Positions 1 through 7,784 of a DNA stretch of 42,156 nt are shown piece after piece; within the stretch, counting starts at the first letter, position 1, and each line of letters opens with the position of its first letter. Below the pieces are notes generated by a model. It saw nothing but the letters and a program-made list of their open reading frames with translations. It was not told where the DNA came from and did not search any database. The DNA is from Parachlamydiales bacterium (GTDB lineage: Bacteria > Chlamydiota > Chlamydiia > Chlamydiales > Rhabdochlamydiaceae): contig CANJJB010000010.1 in NCBI GenBank assembly GCA_947474635.1, positions 1 to 42,156 of the forward strand, in the 5' to 3' direction. A program made the position numbers and the translations under genes.

Positions 1-545
1 ATTTTGTATGTTTTAGCAAATAGATTTCCTGCTCCCATGATGCGCCCTAAGCCGAAATCAGAAAGGTGAACAGTTGTTCCTGTTTTTTCTTTTTTTACCA
101 AGATGTTAGAGAGTTTAAGTCCTTCATGAGAAAAGGGAAGGCCATCTTGCATTTTGTCATGGGCAAAATCAAGAGCAGAGGCTATCTGATAGGCGATGCT
201 GACAATCTCATCTTCTGAAAGAGGAGTTGTTTGTTCAGCAAGATAATCTGCAAGGTTAAGGGATTTGCCATCACTTAGAACACAGTCGGTAACAAGAAAG
301 TAAGTCCCCTGATCTTCTGATACGGTGTGTATTTTGACGATATTGGGGTGATCAAGTGTGGCTAAGAGTGAGACTTCTTTTTCAAATCTATGGAGAAATT
401 CTTCATCAAGACCAAAATCTGCGGATAAGACTTTTAAGGCGTAGGGTCTTTTTAAAAAGCGGTGCTCTGCTAAAACAACTTCTCCTAAAGCACCCTCTCC
501 AATTGTCTTAACAATTTCATAATCTCCTAAGAAGGCATTTACCAT
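1..545 (-). CDS. Ser/Thr protein kinase-like protein, N-terminal part (3' end outside window)
   Basis: Eukaryotic-type (Hanks) kinase fold; only the first ~181 residues lie in the window. Visible are the glycine-rich loop GEGALG (residues 16-21), the ATP-lysine in YALKVL (K38), an alpha-C region with DHPNIVKIH (65-73), and the magnesium motif SDFGLG (DFG 163-165). The catalytic loop reads HEGLKLSN (140-147) instead of HRDLKxxN, so the general-base aspartate is a glycine. By family knowledge this predicts weak or absent phosphotransfer, or a pseudokinase that binds nucleotide or partners. The ATG at 545 lies six bases after the stop of the upstream yyaL-like gene on the same strand, so co-transcription is likely. 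The catalytic-loop residues read cleanly from the sequence. Whether further domains follow cannot be seen. Confidence 0.8.
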   Translation of the reverse strand, partial: MVNAFLGDYEIVKTIGEGALGEVVLAEHRFLKRPYALKVLSADFGLDEEFLHRFEKEVSLLATLDHPNIVKIHTVSEDQGTYFLVTDCVLSDGKSLNLADYLAEQTTPLSEDEIVSIAYQIASALDFAHDKMQDGLPFSHEGLKLSNILVKKEKTGTTVHLSDFGLGRIMGAGNLFAKTYK

Positions 546-551
546 AAGTTC

Positions 552-2579
552 TCACAGTTGTTCTATTACTTTCATGATTTCTTCTAATTTGGTCAAGGGT
601 GGAAGACACTTGCCCCTTTTACAAATATATACGGTTGTTTCCTGGTTGATAGATATTTTATCAGCGTGCACAGCAAGACCTTCATTCCAGAAAATTGCTG
701 CATGGGGACAAAAGCGGGAGGCGATTGCACTTAAAATCTCTTCCTTGCCTGATTTTTTATCATTAAGAGCAACTACAAGTGTGGGAGCCTCTTGATCTAA
801 ATAGCGTTGAAGCGCCATTAGGTTATAACTTGTTGCAGGAGCAAATACATCGATATAACCTTTAGCTGCTTTTAAAATGTCTTCAGCTTGTCTTAAATAT
901 CCCTCATCCCATGTGAGTTGATAGAGGCGGATGAGATTTTCCGCATGGACACCGTTGCCAGAGGGCTCTGCACCATCATAAAAATCACACTTACGTAAAA
1001 TAAGAGGATCTTTACCATCTGTCTGGTAAAAGGCACCTTCAATCTCTTTGAATTCTCTTTCTGCAACTTTTGTAAGTTCAAGAGCCCACTCTAGGAACTC
1101 TTTGCCTGCACCTTGTTCAAAAAGCGAGATAAGTCCTTTTATCAAATAAGCGTAATCTTCTAATGTCGCAGAAAATTTGACATCTTTTGCAATGTATCTG
1201 TGAAGAAGTGCTGAACCCTTCCACAGATTTGCTTTTAAAAATTGAGCCGCTTTTACAGCTGATTCTAGATATTTGGGTTGATTGAAAGCTTTGGATGCCA
1301 GAGCTAAAACATCGATCATAAGGCCGTTCCAAGAAGTCAGTATCGTCTCATCTTTGAAGGGTCTTACTCTCACAGATCTTCTTTCAACGAGAAGTTTTTT
1401 CCACTCTTTGAGTTTTTGTTTAAATACCCCTTCATCAAGTAACATAGAGGCGGCAAACTCTTCTTCAGAAACTTCTATGTGCAAAACATTTCTTCCTTCG
1501 AAATTACCTTGATACGTGACATCAAAAAATGAGCTGCAAAGCTCTCCATCTTCTCCTGGAATAACATCTTGGATTTCTGAAGGTGTCCAGGTGTAATAAA
1601 ACCCTTGCTTGCCTTCTGTGTCAGAGTCTTCACCTGAGAAAAAGCCCCCTTCGGGATTTGCAAGCGCGCAGAGGACGTAATCGAGTGTATTTGTGCTAAC
1701 TTCTTTGTAGAGCTCTTTCTTAGAGAGCTTCCATGATGCTAAGTAGGCTTTAGCAAGTATAGCGTTGTCATAAAGCATTTTCTCAAAATGGGGAAGCAGC
1801 CACTGCTCATCGATGGCATAGCGAGCAAATCCACCGCCTAAGTGATCGTAGATGCCCCCTCTACACATGTGATCAAGCGTAAGATCGACATAATAAAGCG
1901 CCCTGCTATCTGCTTGTGTCTTTGTATAAGCAAGTAAAAACTCGAGCTGATAGCCCAAAGGAAATTTAGGAACGCCCTTGAGACCCCCATTGACAGGATC
2001 TGCTATCTTAAAAATTTGCTGAGCCCCTTCTACAAGCGACTCTTTAGTGGGAAGCTCATGGCCTGTTGCGTTAGCTGTATGCGCAAAAATCTCAACAAGT
2101 TTAGAGGCTTCTTCAAGAAATACACTTCTCTCTTCACTCTGCCACATTTCACGGATATGAGAAATCAGCTGAGGAAATCCGACAAATCCATTCTTATTAG
2201 AAGGAGGAAGATAGGTGGTGGCAAAAAAAGGTTGCAAGTCAGGTGTTAAAACAACGTTCAAAGGCCAGCCGCCGCCTGATGACATCAAGACCTGAGCAAA
2301 CTCCATGTAAATCGAGTCAATCTCAGGATGCTCTTCTCGATCGACCTGAATATTGACAAAGGCCTCGTTCATCTGCTGCGCAATTTCAGGATTCTCGAAA
2401 GACTCTTTGGACATCACATGACAAAAGTGACATGTCGAATATCCAATAGAGAGAAAAACGGGCTTATCTTGCGCTTTGGCCGCTTTAAAAGCCTCATCGC
2501 CCCACGCGTACCAGTCAACAGGATTGCTTGCATGTTGCAAAAGATAGGGAGATTTTTCCTGAGCAAGCCTATTTGCCAT
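552..2579 (-). CDS. yyaL: YyaL/SPATA20-family thioredoxin-domain protein (DUF255)
   Basis: About 675 aa. The family signature opens the protein ([21 protein letters not shown], residues 3-23). A thioredoxin-like domain follows with the CxxC pair in STCHFCHVM (C50, C53), DREEHPEID and [12 protein letters not shown]. The remainder is an (alpha/alpha)6-type region with [14 protein letters not shown] and [10 protein letters not shown], typical of the family. The family is widespread and its physiological role is poorly defined; a redox or sugar-modifying function has been suggested but is not established. A GTG at 2591 would add MCSR, but the ATG at 2579 matches the family N-terminus and sits one base after the rodZ stop codon. 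It is therefore probably translated from the rodZ transcript, with the kinase gene following six bases after its stop. Confidence 0.9.
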   Translation of the reverse strand: MANRLAQEKSPYLLQHASNPVDWYAWGDEAFKAAKAQDKPVFLSIGYSTCHFCHVMSKESFENPEIAQQMNEAFVNIQVDREEHPEIDSIYMEFAQVLMSSGGGWPLNVVLTPDLQPFFATTYLPPSNKNGFVGFPQLISHIREMWQSEERSVFLEEASKLVEIFAHTANATGHELPTKESLVEGAQQIFKIADPVNGGLKGVPKFPLGYQLEFLLAYTKTQADSRALYYVDLTLDHMCRGGIYDHLGGGFARYAIDEQWLLPHFEKMLYDNAILAKAYLASWKLSKKELYKEVSTNTLDYVLCALANPEGGFFSGEDSDTEGKQGFYYTWTPSEIQDVIPGEDGELCSSFFDVTYQGNFEGRNVLHIEVSEEEFAASMLLDEGVFKQKLKEWKKLLVERRSVRVRPFKDETILTSWNGLMIDVLALASKAFNQPKYLESAVKAAQFLKANLWKGSALLHRYIAKDVKFSATLEDYAYLIKGLISLFEQGAGKEFLEWALELTKVAEREFKEIEGAFYQTDGKDPLILRKCDFYDGAEPSGNGVHAENLIRLYQLTWDEGYLRQAEDILKAAKGYIDVFAPATSYNLMALQRYLDQEAPTLVVALNDKKSGKEEILSAIASRFCPHAAIFWNEGLAVHADKISINQETTVYICKRGKCLPPLTKLEEIMKVIEQL

Positions 2580-2580
2580 C

Positions 2581-2988
2581 CTAGAGCACACCTAAAAATT
2601 TAGCTAAATACCACGCTAGTACAAGAATAACAGCTGAGACTCCTGCCCAGATAAGAGAAGGCATCCACTTCACGCCGCCACCTAAACTGCCTCTTACTTC
2701 CAATGTACCAATGCCATATGTAAAATCATGCTGCTGGGGCGCGCCTTGAAAAACCGATGGATTGTCGTGCATGATTCTATCGATATCAACCCCTAAAAAG
2801 GAGCCATATTGTCTTGTAAATCCTTGCGCGTAGACAGAAGCTACCTGCTCATTGATTGTGCCCTCTTCGATAGCCTCTAAATGATTTGCGCGAATAGATG
2901 TTGCGTTCTCTACTTCTTTTAGAGATAAATTGAGCTCTTTTCGCTTCAACTGATACATCTCACCTAAATGCTTTAATTCTTTACTCAT
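2581..2988 (-). CDS. rodZ: RodZ-like membrane-anchored helix-turn-helix protein
   Basis: 135 aa: an N-terminal RodZ-type HTH domain (residues ~8-75, with [21 protein letters not shown] and [16 protein letters not shown]) and one C-terminal transmembrane helix (~112-131). It ends only four residues after the membrane segment. RodZ links MreB filaments to the membrane. Chlamydiae keep a short RodZ without the periplasmic domain (C. trachomatis CT009), and this protein has that architecture, which supports a chlamydial origin. It acts at the inner membrane in MreB-dependent division. It is the first gene of a minus-strand run with yyaL and the kinase gene. The 122 bases upstream separate it from an EndoU-like gene on the same strand. 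Confidence 0.88.
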   Translation of the reverse strand: MSKELKHLGEMYQLKRKELNLSLKEVENATSIRANHLEAIEEGTINEQVASVYAQGFTRQYGSFLGVDIDRIMHDNPSVFQGAPQQHDFTYGIGTLEVRGSLGGGVKWMPSLIWAGVSAVILVLAWYLAKFLGVL

Positions 2989-3110
2989 ATACCACCTGTA
3001 TTCAAAAAGAGCGTAAGCTTTACTGCATACGCTATTTTCTTTGTTAAAATCAATCTTTTCCGAAAGAATACAGACATGATCTCAGCTTTGCAACCGATAA
3101 TCAAGAACGA

Positions 3111-4286
3111 TTATGATTTTTGTAATAATTGTGCAATGAAGGCTTTGAAGGGCCCATCAAAACGCATCAGAATCCCCTGAGAAACAGGAAATCTTGCATC
3201 AAGTGGAGCGATATCGATAACATCGCACGACTCGTTAGAATAGGCTAGTTTAAATGGCCCAGATGCCAGTAGGTCTATAATTTGTTGCGCTGTCATCGAG
3301 AAGTCGTGTGTAAAATGAAACATGTCATCTGGATGATATGTCATATAGTGAAACAAAGGAAAAGCAGACCAAATTACGGTCCCTTCGTTGCGGCTATACA
3401 CCTCAATAAAAAACTCTGCTTGAAGCTCTTTTTGACCAGGATACTGAAATGCTAAAACTTTGCGCAACGAACGATTTCCCTCTCTTAAGACCTCTTCTGA
3501 CATAGCAAATATATCAACGAGATGTTCAATAGAATCGATAGTTTGAGGGAAAAAAGTTGACTGTTTCTTTACTTTTTTATGTTCCCAATGAGCACACCAA
3601 ACACCGGTCATAGGATTGATAGTGGAAGGGCCATCGATGCACTTTTCAAACAGCGAACCTTTAGGACAGAAGTGAAATCCCCTGGCATGACTTCCTTCGC
3701 GAGTAGGTGTTGTAATATGGTCTAGATTAAGCATAGTCACAAACTCAGGACACTCTTTTTTAACGACAGATTGTACATTTCCAACAAATTTAAAAATGGT
3801 CGAATCGACCAATGACCCCATATCAGGAATACCCATAACAATGCCTGCTCTTGCTCCTGAACGAGTAACGATATTAGACTCCTTCCCCACACAGGCTGTA
3901 AAACTATCCCGAATTTTTCGAATATGCCGCTCCTTGCTTCTGGGGGAAGCCATGGTTATCACTTGGCAAGCCTCCCTTAACATCACTTTCCCCCTTGCTT
4001 CCGGAGATGCATAAATCTCCGATTCACCCAAAACTTTTGCACTTTTTCCTACAGGTGATAGCATCTGAGCTGCAGCTCGTTTCCTTGGATTGGGAGGACT
4101 CCACTCATCAGCAGACTTGGAAGGGCTTGCCTCATCAGAACTACTACCCGGTGATTCAAAGAAACTTGACTTAGCTACTTTACGAGTTAAAGCCTCCATA
4201 GGTTGCATAACTTTACCACTTCGTGCAACTGGCGAAATCGGTGAAATAGGGCTGCCTACTCCCGCATTAGCATAAGTTGATTCCAT
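3111..4286 (-). CDS. EndoU-like nuclease candidate with SP-rich basic N-terminus (copy 1)
   Basis: 391 aa, paralogous to the gene at 4982-6127. Residues 1-125 look disordered, rich in Ser-Pro and with a basic cluster PRKRAAAQ (67-74) followed by GKSAK. The middle resembles bacterial EndoU RNases: DHI (H190), RGFH (H205), KKQSTFFPQTID (K240/K241, T244), then an FFIEVY strand and SAFP (307-310), near the positions of the two catalytic histidines, the lysine and the terminal [ST]xYP motif. About 80 further residues follow (from ~320). EndoU enzymes cut RNA at uridylates; several are secreted toxins. The assignment rests on motif order only and is tentative. There is no signal peptide. ATG 4286 has a good AAGGAG site. 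It is divergent from the small gene at 4486. Confidence 0.6.
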   Translation of the reverse strand: MESTYANAGVGSPISPISPVARSGKVMQPMEALTRKVAKSSFFESPGSSSDEASPSKSADEWSPPNPRKRAAAQMLSPVGKSAKVLGESEIYASPEARGKVMLREACQVITMASPRSKERHIRKIRDSFTACVGKESNIVTRSGARAGIVMGIPDMGSLVDSTIFKFVGNVQSVVKKECPEFVTMLNLDHITTPTREGSHARGFHFCPKGSLFEKCIDGPSTINPMTGVWCAHWEHKKVKKQSTFFPQTIDSIEHLVDIFAMSEEVLREGNRSLRKVLAFQYPGQKELQAEFFIEVYSRNEGTVIWSAFPLFHYMTYHPDDMFHFTHDFSMTAQQIIDLLASGPFKLAYSNESCDVIDIAPLDARFPVSQGILMRFDGPFKAFIAQLLQKS

Positions 4287-4485
4287 AAAAAATCTCCTTA
4301 ATTAAATAAATTATAGCGAAAATTATAACATTAAGAGATTTTATTTTTAACTAAAAAATAAACAATTTGTAATTATAGTTTTAATTGATAATATAAACAA
4401 CTTATTGTAAACCCACTAACCTATTGAAGCTTAGCAATTTATTCATGGATAAAAAAAAGAAATATCAGTAAGATCACCCACCAAT
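4287..4485. promoter_or_regulatory. Divergent AT-rich intergenic region of cassette 1
   Basis: 199 bases between the start codons of the divergent EndoU-like gene (minus) and the small gene (plus). It is strongly AT-rich and must carry both promoters, but I see no pair of hexamers convincing enough to place one. The element AATTATAACAT near the EndoU-like start recurs in the equivalent region of cassette 2. The last ~35 bases before the ATG at 4486 align with those before the ATG at 6358, which shows that the duplication included the upstream DNA. Confidence 0.5.
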
Positions 4486-4977
4486 ATGACAATTTCTTGC
4501 TCTTTTATTAATGGAGTTGCTTGCGCATTGCCCTCACCGCCTCCCGCTGAAAGAGTCGCTTTGCAATATTATTCACAAGAAAAAGAGCTCGAAAAATATG
4601 TCCCCCGAGAACAATATAAGCAACAAATGTGCCACCTGGTTCTCAGCTGCAGCCAAATTCGTTCCATAAGCTTTATTCCAATAGATAACTCCCCCCAATG
4701 TCTTTATATGCAAAGAAGCGCTGAAGAGGCTCTACAGGGTTTTGTTACCTCAGAAGAGGGATCGCCCTTTCCTATTTCTCGTGTCGATGATGAAAATTCT
4801 ATTGTGGCAACAACTCGCGGCATGGATGCATATTACAGTGGGGCTGCCCGTGCAATTTTAAGCATTTTTCTTAAAGATCAAACAACAAGAGCAATTAGCT
4901 TAACTTTCCCGAACTGGCAAGGGAGCTATGACACCCGGATATGGAGAAAATGCTCTGAAGTAGAGTTTTCTCGCTAA
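4486..4977 (+). CDS. Small cassette-partner protein of unknown family (copy 1)
   Basis: 163 aa and not recognised. It is roughly half identical to the protein at 6358-6837. The shared blocks are LVLxCxxIRSISFIP, PQCLYMQRS, GF(V/I)TSEEGS, the repeated TTRGM, DQ(T/S)TRAIS and a nearly invariant C-terminus TRIW(R/K)KCSEVEFSR. There is no signal peptide or membrane segment, so it is probably cytoplasmic. It is transcribed divergently from the EndoU-like gene at 3111-4286 and ends four bases before the convergent copy-2 EndoU-like gene. Because it is duplicated with that gene, it may be its cognate regulator, chaperone or inhibitor, but nothing in the sequence proves this. The start is set by the ATG and by alignment with copy 2; its ribosome-binding site is weak. 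Confidence 0.75.
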   Translation: MTISCSFINGVACALPSPPPAERVALQYYSQEKELEKYVPREQYKQQMCHLVLSCSQIRSISFIPIDNSPQCLYMQRSAEEALQGFVTSEEGSPFPISRVDDENSIVATTRGMDAYYSGAARAILSIFLKDQTTRAISLTFPNWQGSYDTRIWRKCSEVEFSR

Positions 4978-4981
4978 CGCT

Positions 4982-6127
4982 TTATTGTCCTCTATGGAAA
5001 TCATATAGCCCTAAAATCTCGTCCTTACAATCTCTATCAAAGTGAATCAAAATTCCCTGAGCAACAGAACATCTTGGCTTCAGCAAATCCGCAATATCAA
5101 CAACAACGCCAGACTCATTAGAATAGGAAATGTCAAATTTATTACGTCTCAATAACTCTAAAATTTCCTCAGCTGACACCTCTAGGTCGTGTGTGAGTTG
5201 TATCACACCATGCGACTTATACTTAGTATAGTAAAACACAGGAAAAACAGATGAAAGTACAGTCCCTGAATTTTTTTTATATACTTCAACAAAAAACTCG
5301 CTTTGAGTCTCATGCGACTTGCCTTGCTTAAATGCTGGAACTTTGAGTAGCGCGCGCGTCTCTTCTGCATTGGTTATAATCTGTTCTGATCGAGATAATA
5401 ATACAAGAAGACGATCTAACGTATCGATAGATTGTGGAAAAAAAGTGGATTGCTTAGTTACTTCCTCAAGCGTCCAACTAGCACACCATACAGCAGTCAT
5501 AGGATTAATGATGAGATCTCCGTGAATAAGATTTGCAGATAATGAACCTGGAGGACACCAATGGAAACCCCTTGCTCTTCCCTTGAAAACAACAGGTGTT
5601 GTGATATGATCTATATCTAACATATTCAGTAATGCTGGGTGCTCTTTTTTAAGAACACCTTGAACATTCCCCATGAATTTAAAAATTGATTTTCTTTCAA
5701 ACTCCTTGATTGCTGGAACAGCCATCATGCCCCCTTCTGAAGAAGTGACAACGCCAGATCCTCTTTCAACACAGCTTGCAAAGCAAAGCTGGAGTCTAGC
5801 ACCTGCTTTTGTCTTTGTATCAGGAGATGCATTAGCTAGCAGTTGATACCCTGTTTCTAAAGTTTTTCTATCTTTTTTCAATGGGGATATTTCCATGCTT
5901 GATGCATCTATAACTTTTATAACTTGGCTTATAGGAGACTCGAGCGCATCACCACTTCGTTTTGACCGACGAATAGGACTTAAAGACTCCTCGGCGTGAG
6001 ACACTCTTGCCTTAGCAACCCTCTCAGCTAAAGCGCTGCGAGCTGGTGTAAGGGGTGCAGGCCCTTGCGCAAAACTCTCTTCCATACCACTTTGTCTCCG
6101 ATCAACACCTGAATTTATTGAATCCAT
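4982..6127 (-). CDS. EndoU-like nuclease candidate with SP-rich basic N-terminus (copy 2)
   Basis: 381 aa, paralogue of the protein at 3111-4286 along the whole length and best conserved from residue ~147 onward. The SP-rich N-terminus carries a basic stretch SPIRRSKRSGD (50-60) and SPLKKDRK (81-88). The EndoU-like core keeps the candidate catalytic residues: DHI (H174), RGFH (H189), TKQSTFFPQSID (K225, T228) and a later SSVFPVFYY. The C-terminal extension retains SYNES...VDIA and SV(A/S)QGIL. Conservation of exactly these residues across diverged copies supports function rather than decay. The ATG at 6127 is preferred over a GTG at 6133 because AAGGTG lies five bases upstream and copy 1 starts comparably. 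The mode of export, if any, is unknown; type III secretion is possible in chlamydiae. Confidence 0.6.
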   Translation of the reverse strand: MDSINSGVDRRQSGMEESFAQGPAPLTPARSALAERVAKARVSHAEESLSPIRRSKRSGDALESPISQVIKVIDASSMEISPLKKDRKTLETGYQLLANASPDTKTKAGARLQLCFASCVERGSGVVTSSEGGMMAVPAIKEFERKSIFKFMGNVQGVLKKEHPALLNMLDIDHITTPVVFKGRARGFHWCPPGSLSANLIHGDLIINPMTAVWCASWTLEEVTKQSTFFPQSIDTLDRLLVLLSRSEQIITNAEETRALLKVPAFKQGKSHETQSEFFVEVYKKNSGTVLSSVFPVFYYTKYKSHGVIQLTHDLEVSAEEILELLRRNKFDISYSNESGVVVDIADLLKPRCSVAQGILIHFDRDCKDEILGLYDFHRGQ

Positions 6128-6357
6128 AAACACACCTTTTTTATTAAATAATTAAATATTATCAAGCAATTATAACATAATTAATGTGTTTTTGTTAAAC
6201 AAAAACTATTAATTTATATATAATAAAAAAACAAAAATAAGTATTTTTAATTTTTAGTTATAAATAAAACCTGCTTATTATAAATAGGTTATGTCAAAAC
6301 TGTTAATCATTTATTGAATTGATTAAAAAAAGGGATATGAGTACGATCTTCTCCCAT
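6128..6357. promoter_or_regulatory. Divergent AT-rich intergenic region of cassette 2
   Basis: About 230 bases separating the divergent pair of cassette 2. It contains a perfect 9+1+9 palindrome, GTTTTTGTT-A-AACAAAAAC (6188-6206), a candidate operator, and the shared AATTATAACAT element. Its leader toward the EndoU-like gene (6135-6156) resembles the leaders of the two-helix genes at 21183-21203 and 22106-22126. No confident promoter hexamers could be placed. Confidence 0.45.
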
Positions 6358-6837
6358 ATGGACACTATTTCATGTTGTTTTATCTCTTCCCTAGCCCCCT
6401 CCTCCCCCCAGTATGTAGACCTGTTGTACGACTTTCAAAAAGAAGAGCTTGCCAGATATATTCCTGGAGAAGTGTTTAAGCAGCACATCTGCAAGCTTGT
6501 TCTCGACTGCACTCCAATCCGCTCTATAAGCTTTATCCCCACCAGCGATGCTCCCCAATGCCTTTATATGCAAAGAAGCCCCCTACCCACTATAGAGGGA
6601 TTTATCACCTCCGAAGAAGGCTCAACCTTGCCTATTTCTGGTGTGCATGATGAAGACTCCATTGAACGAACAACACGAGGAATGGAAATGACTTATAGCC
6701 ACAAAATTTGTGAAATTCTAACTATTTTTCTTCAAGATCAGAGCACAAGAGCAATTAGCGTAACTTACCTGAATGGTAAGGGGGGCCTTGCTACCCGCAT
6801 ATGGAAAAAATGCTCTGAAGTAGAATTTTCCAGATAA
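6358..6837 (+). CDS. Small cassette-partner protein of unknown family (copy 2)
   Basis: 159 aa from the ATG at 6358, which aligns with the start of copy 1 (MDTISCCF against MTISCSF). An in-frame ATG at 6337 and a TTG at 6319 would give longer forms, and AAGGG lies just before 6337, so the start is not settled. Conserved blocks shared with copy 1 include IRSISFIP, PQCLYMQRS, ITSEEGS, TTRGM, STRAIS and KKCSEVEFSR. No known domain, signal peptide or membrane helix is visible. It is divergent from the copy-2 EndoU-like gene, and rnhC follows on the same strand 41 bases downstream, so the two may share a transcript. Confidence 0.75.
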   Translation: MDTISCCFISSLAPSSPQYVDLLYDFQKEELARYIPGEVFKQHICKLVLDCTPIRSISFIPTSDAPQCLYMQRSPLPTIEGFITSEEGSTLPISGVHDEDSIERTTRGMEMTYSHKICEILTIFLQDQSTRAISVTYLNGKGGLATRIWKKCSEVEFSR

Positions 6838-6878
6838 TACTTCTTGTGTTTTTTTTGCGACGCTGCAAAAATCCAGGC

Positions 6879-7778
6879 ATGACAAATTCTTTTATTGCGA
6901 CAATCGATCTCTCTTTAGCAGGAAAAATGCAAGAAGATCTTCTAGGGCAAGGCTTTACTTTTTCCACTCCCCCGTACACTGTATTTTCAGCCCAAAAGCA
7001 GAGCGTCTCTTGCACCCTCTACACATCGGGCAAATTAGTTGTTCAAGGTAAAGCAAGAGAAGAGTTCATCACGTTCTATCTAGAACCAGAAATCCTGCAA
7101 AAACTATCGTTTTCTTATCCCGAACTCGGCGTTGATATGGAGCCTCGAATAGGAGTCGATGAAGCCGGCAAAGGAGACTTTTTTGGCCCCCTTTGCGTTG
7201 CAGGCGTTCAAGCAGATGAAGAAGGAATTAAAGCCTTACTTACCATAGGTGTCAAAGACAGTAAAAAGATGTCTGATGCAAGCGTGCGTGCTATGGCAAA
7301 AAAAATCAAAGAGAGATGTCCCCACACCGTCATTGCCATATCCCCTAAAAAATATAACGAGCTCTATGAAAATTTCCGTAACCTCAACCACCTACTTGCG
7401 TGGGGCCATGGCACTGTCATTGCTGAATTGATTGACAAGACCTCTTGTAAAAACGTCCTCATCGACCAGTTTGCAAGCGAGCACGTCGTGATCAACGCTC
7501 TCAAAAAGAGAAACGTTGTTGCTAACTTAAAGCAACGCACCCATGCAGAAGCAGACCCCGTTGTTGCAGCCGCCTCGATTCTTGCAAGAGCAGGATTTCT
7601 AGAGGGCCTCGAGCGCCTCTCAGAAAAGTACCAAATCGTACTCCCCAAGGGAGCTGGCTCACCCGTACTGCAGATGGGCGTTACCCTTGTTCGCAAATAT
7701 GGTAAAGAGATTCTTGAAGAAGTTTCCAAGCTTCACTTTAAAACTACTCTTGAAGTCCTAGGAAGAGCGAGCCAATGA
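6879..7778 (+). CDS. rnhC: Ribonuclease HIII
   Basis: 299 aa. It degrades the RNA strand of RNA-DNA hybrids. An N-terminal TBP-like substrate-binding region (residues ~1-85) precedes the type 2 RNase H domain, which opens with RIGVDEAGKGDFFGP (D94, E95). LIDQFAS supplies the third acidic residue (D196), and EADPVVAAASILAR the fourth (D226). The DEAGKGD form is that of HIII rather than HII. An upstream GTG at 6846 is open, but the ATG at 6879 gives a length close to chlamydial RNase HIII (~300 aa). In C. trachomatis the gene, as I recall, is the direct divergent neighbour of rodZ; here about 3.9 kb of duplicated cassettes lie between them. Confidence 0.93.
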   Translation: MTNSFIATIDLSLAGKMQEDLLGQGFTFSTPPYTVFSAQKQSVSCTLYTSGKLVVQGKAREEFITFYLEPEILQKLSFSYPELGVDMEPRIGVDEAGKGDFFGPLCVAGVQADEEGIKALLTIGVKDSKKMSDASVRAMAKKIKERCPHTVIAISPKKYNELYENFRNLNHLLAWGHGTVIAELIDKTSCKNVLIDQFASEHVVINALKKRNVVANLKQRTHAEADPVVAAASILARAGFLEGLERLSEKYQIVLPKGAGSPVLQMGVTLVRKYGKEILEEVSKLHFKTTLEVLGRASQ

Positions 7779-7784
7779 GATAAC

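Noticed and set aside
3097-3114. Hairpin ATAATC-GATTAT at the end of the first EndoU-like gene as a terminator
   Set aside because: Only six base pairs, AT-rich, and no T-run follows on the minus strand.
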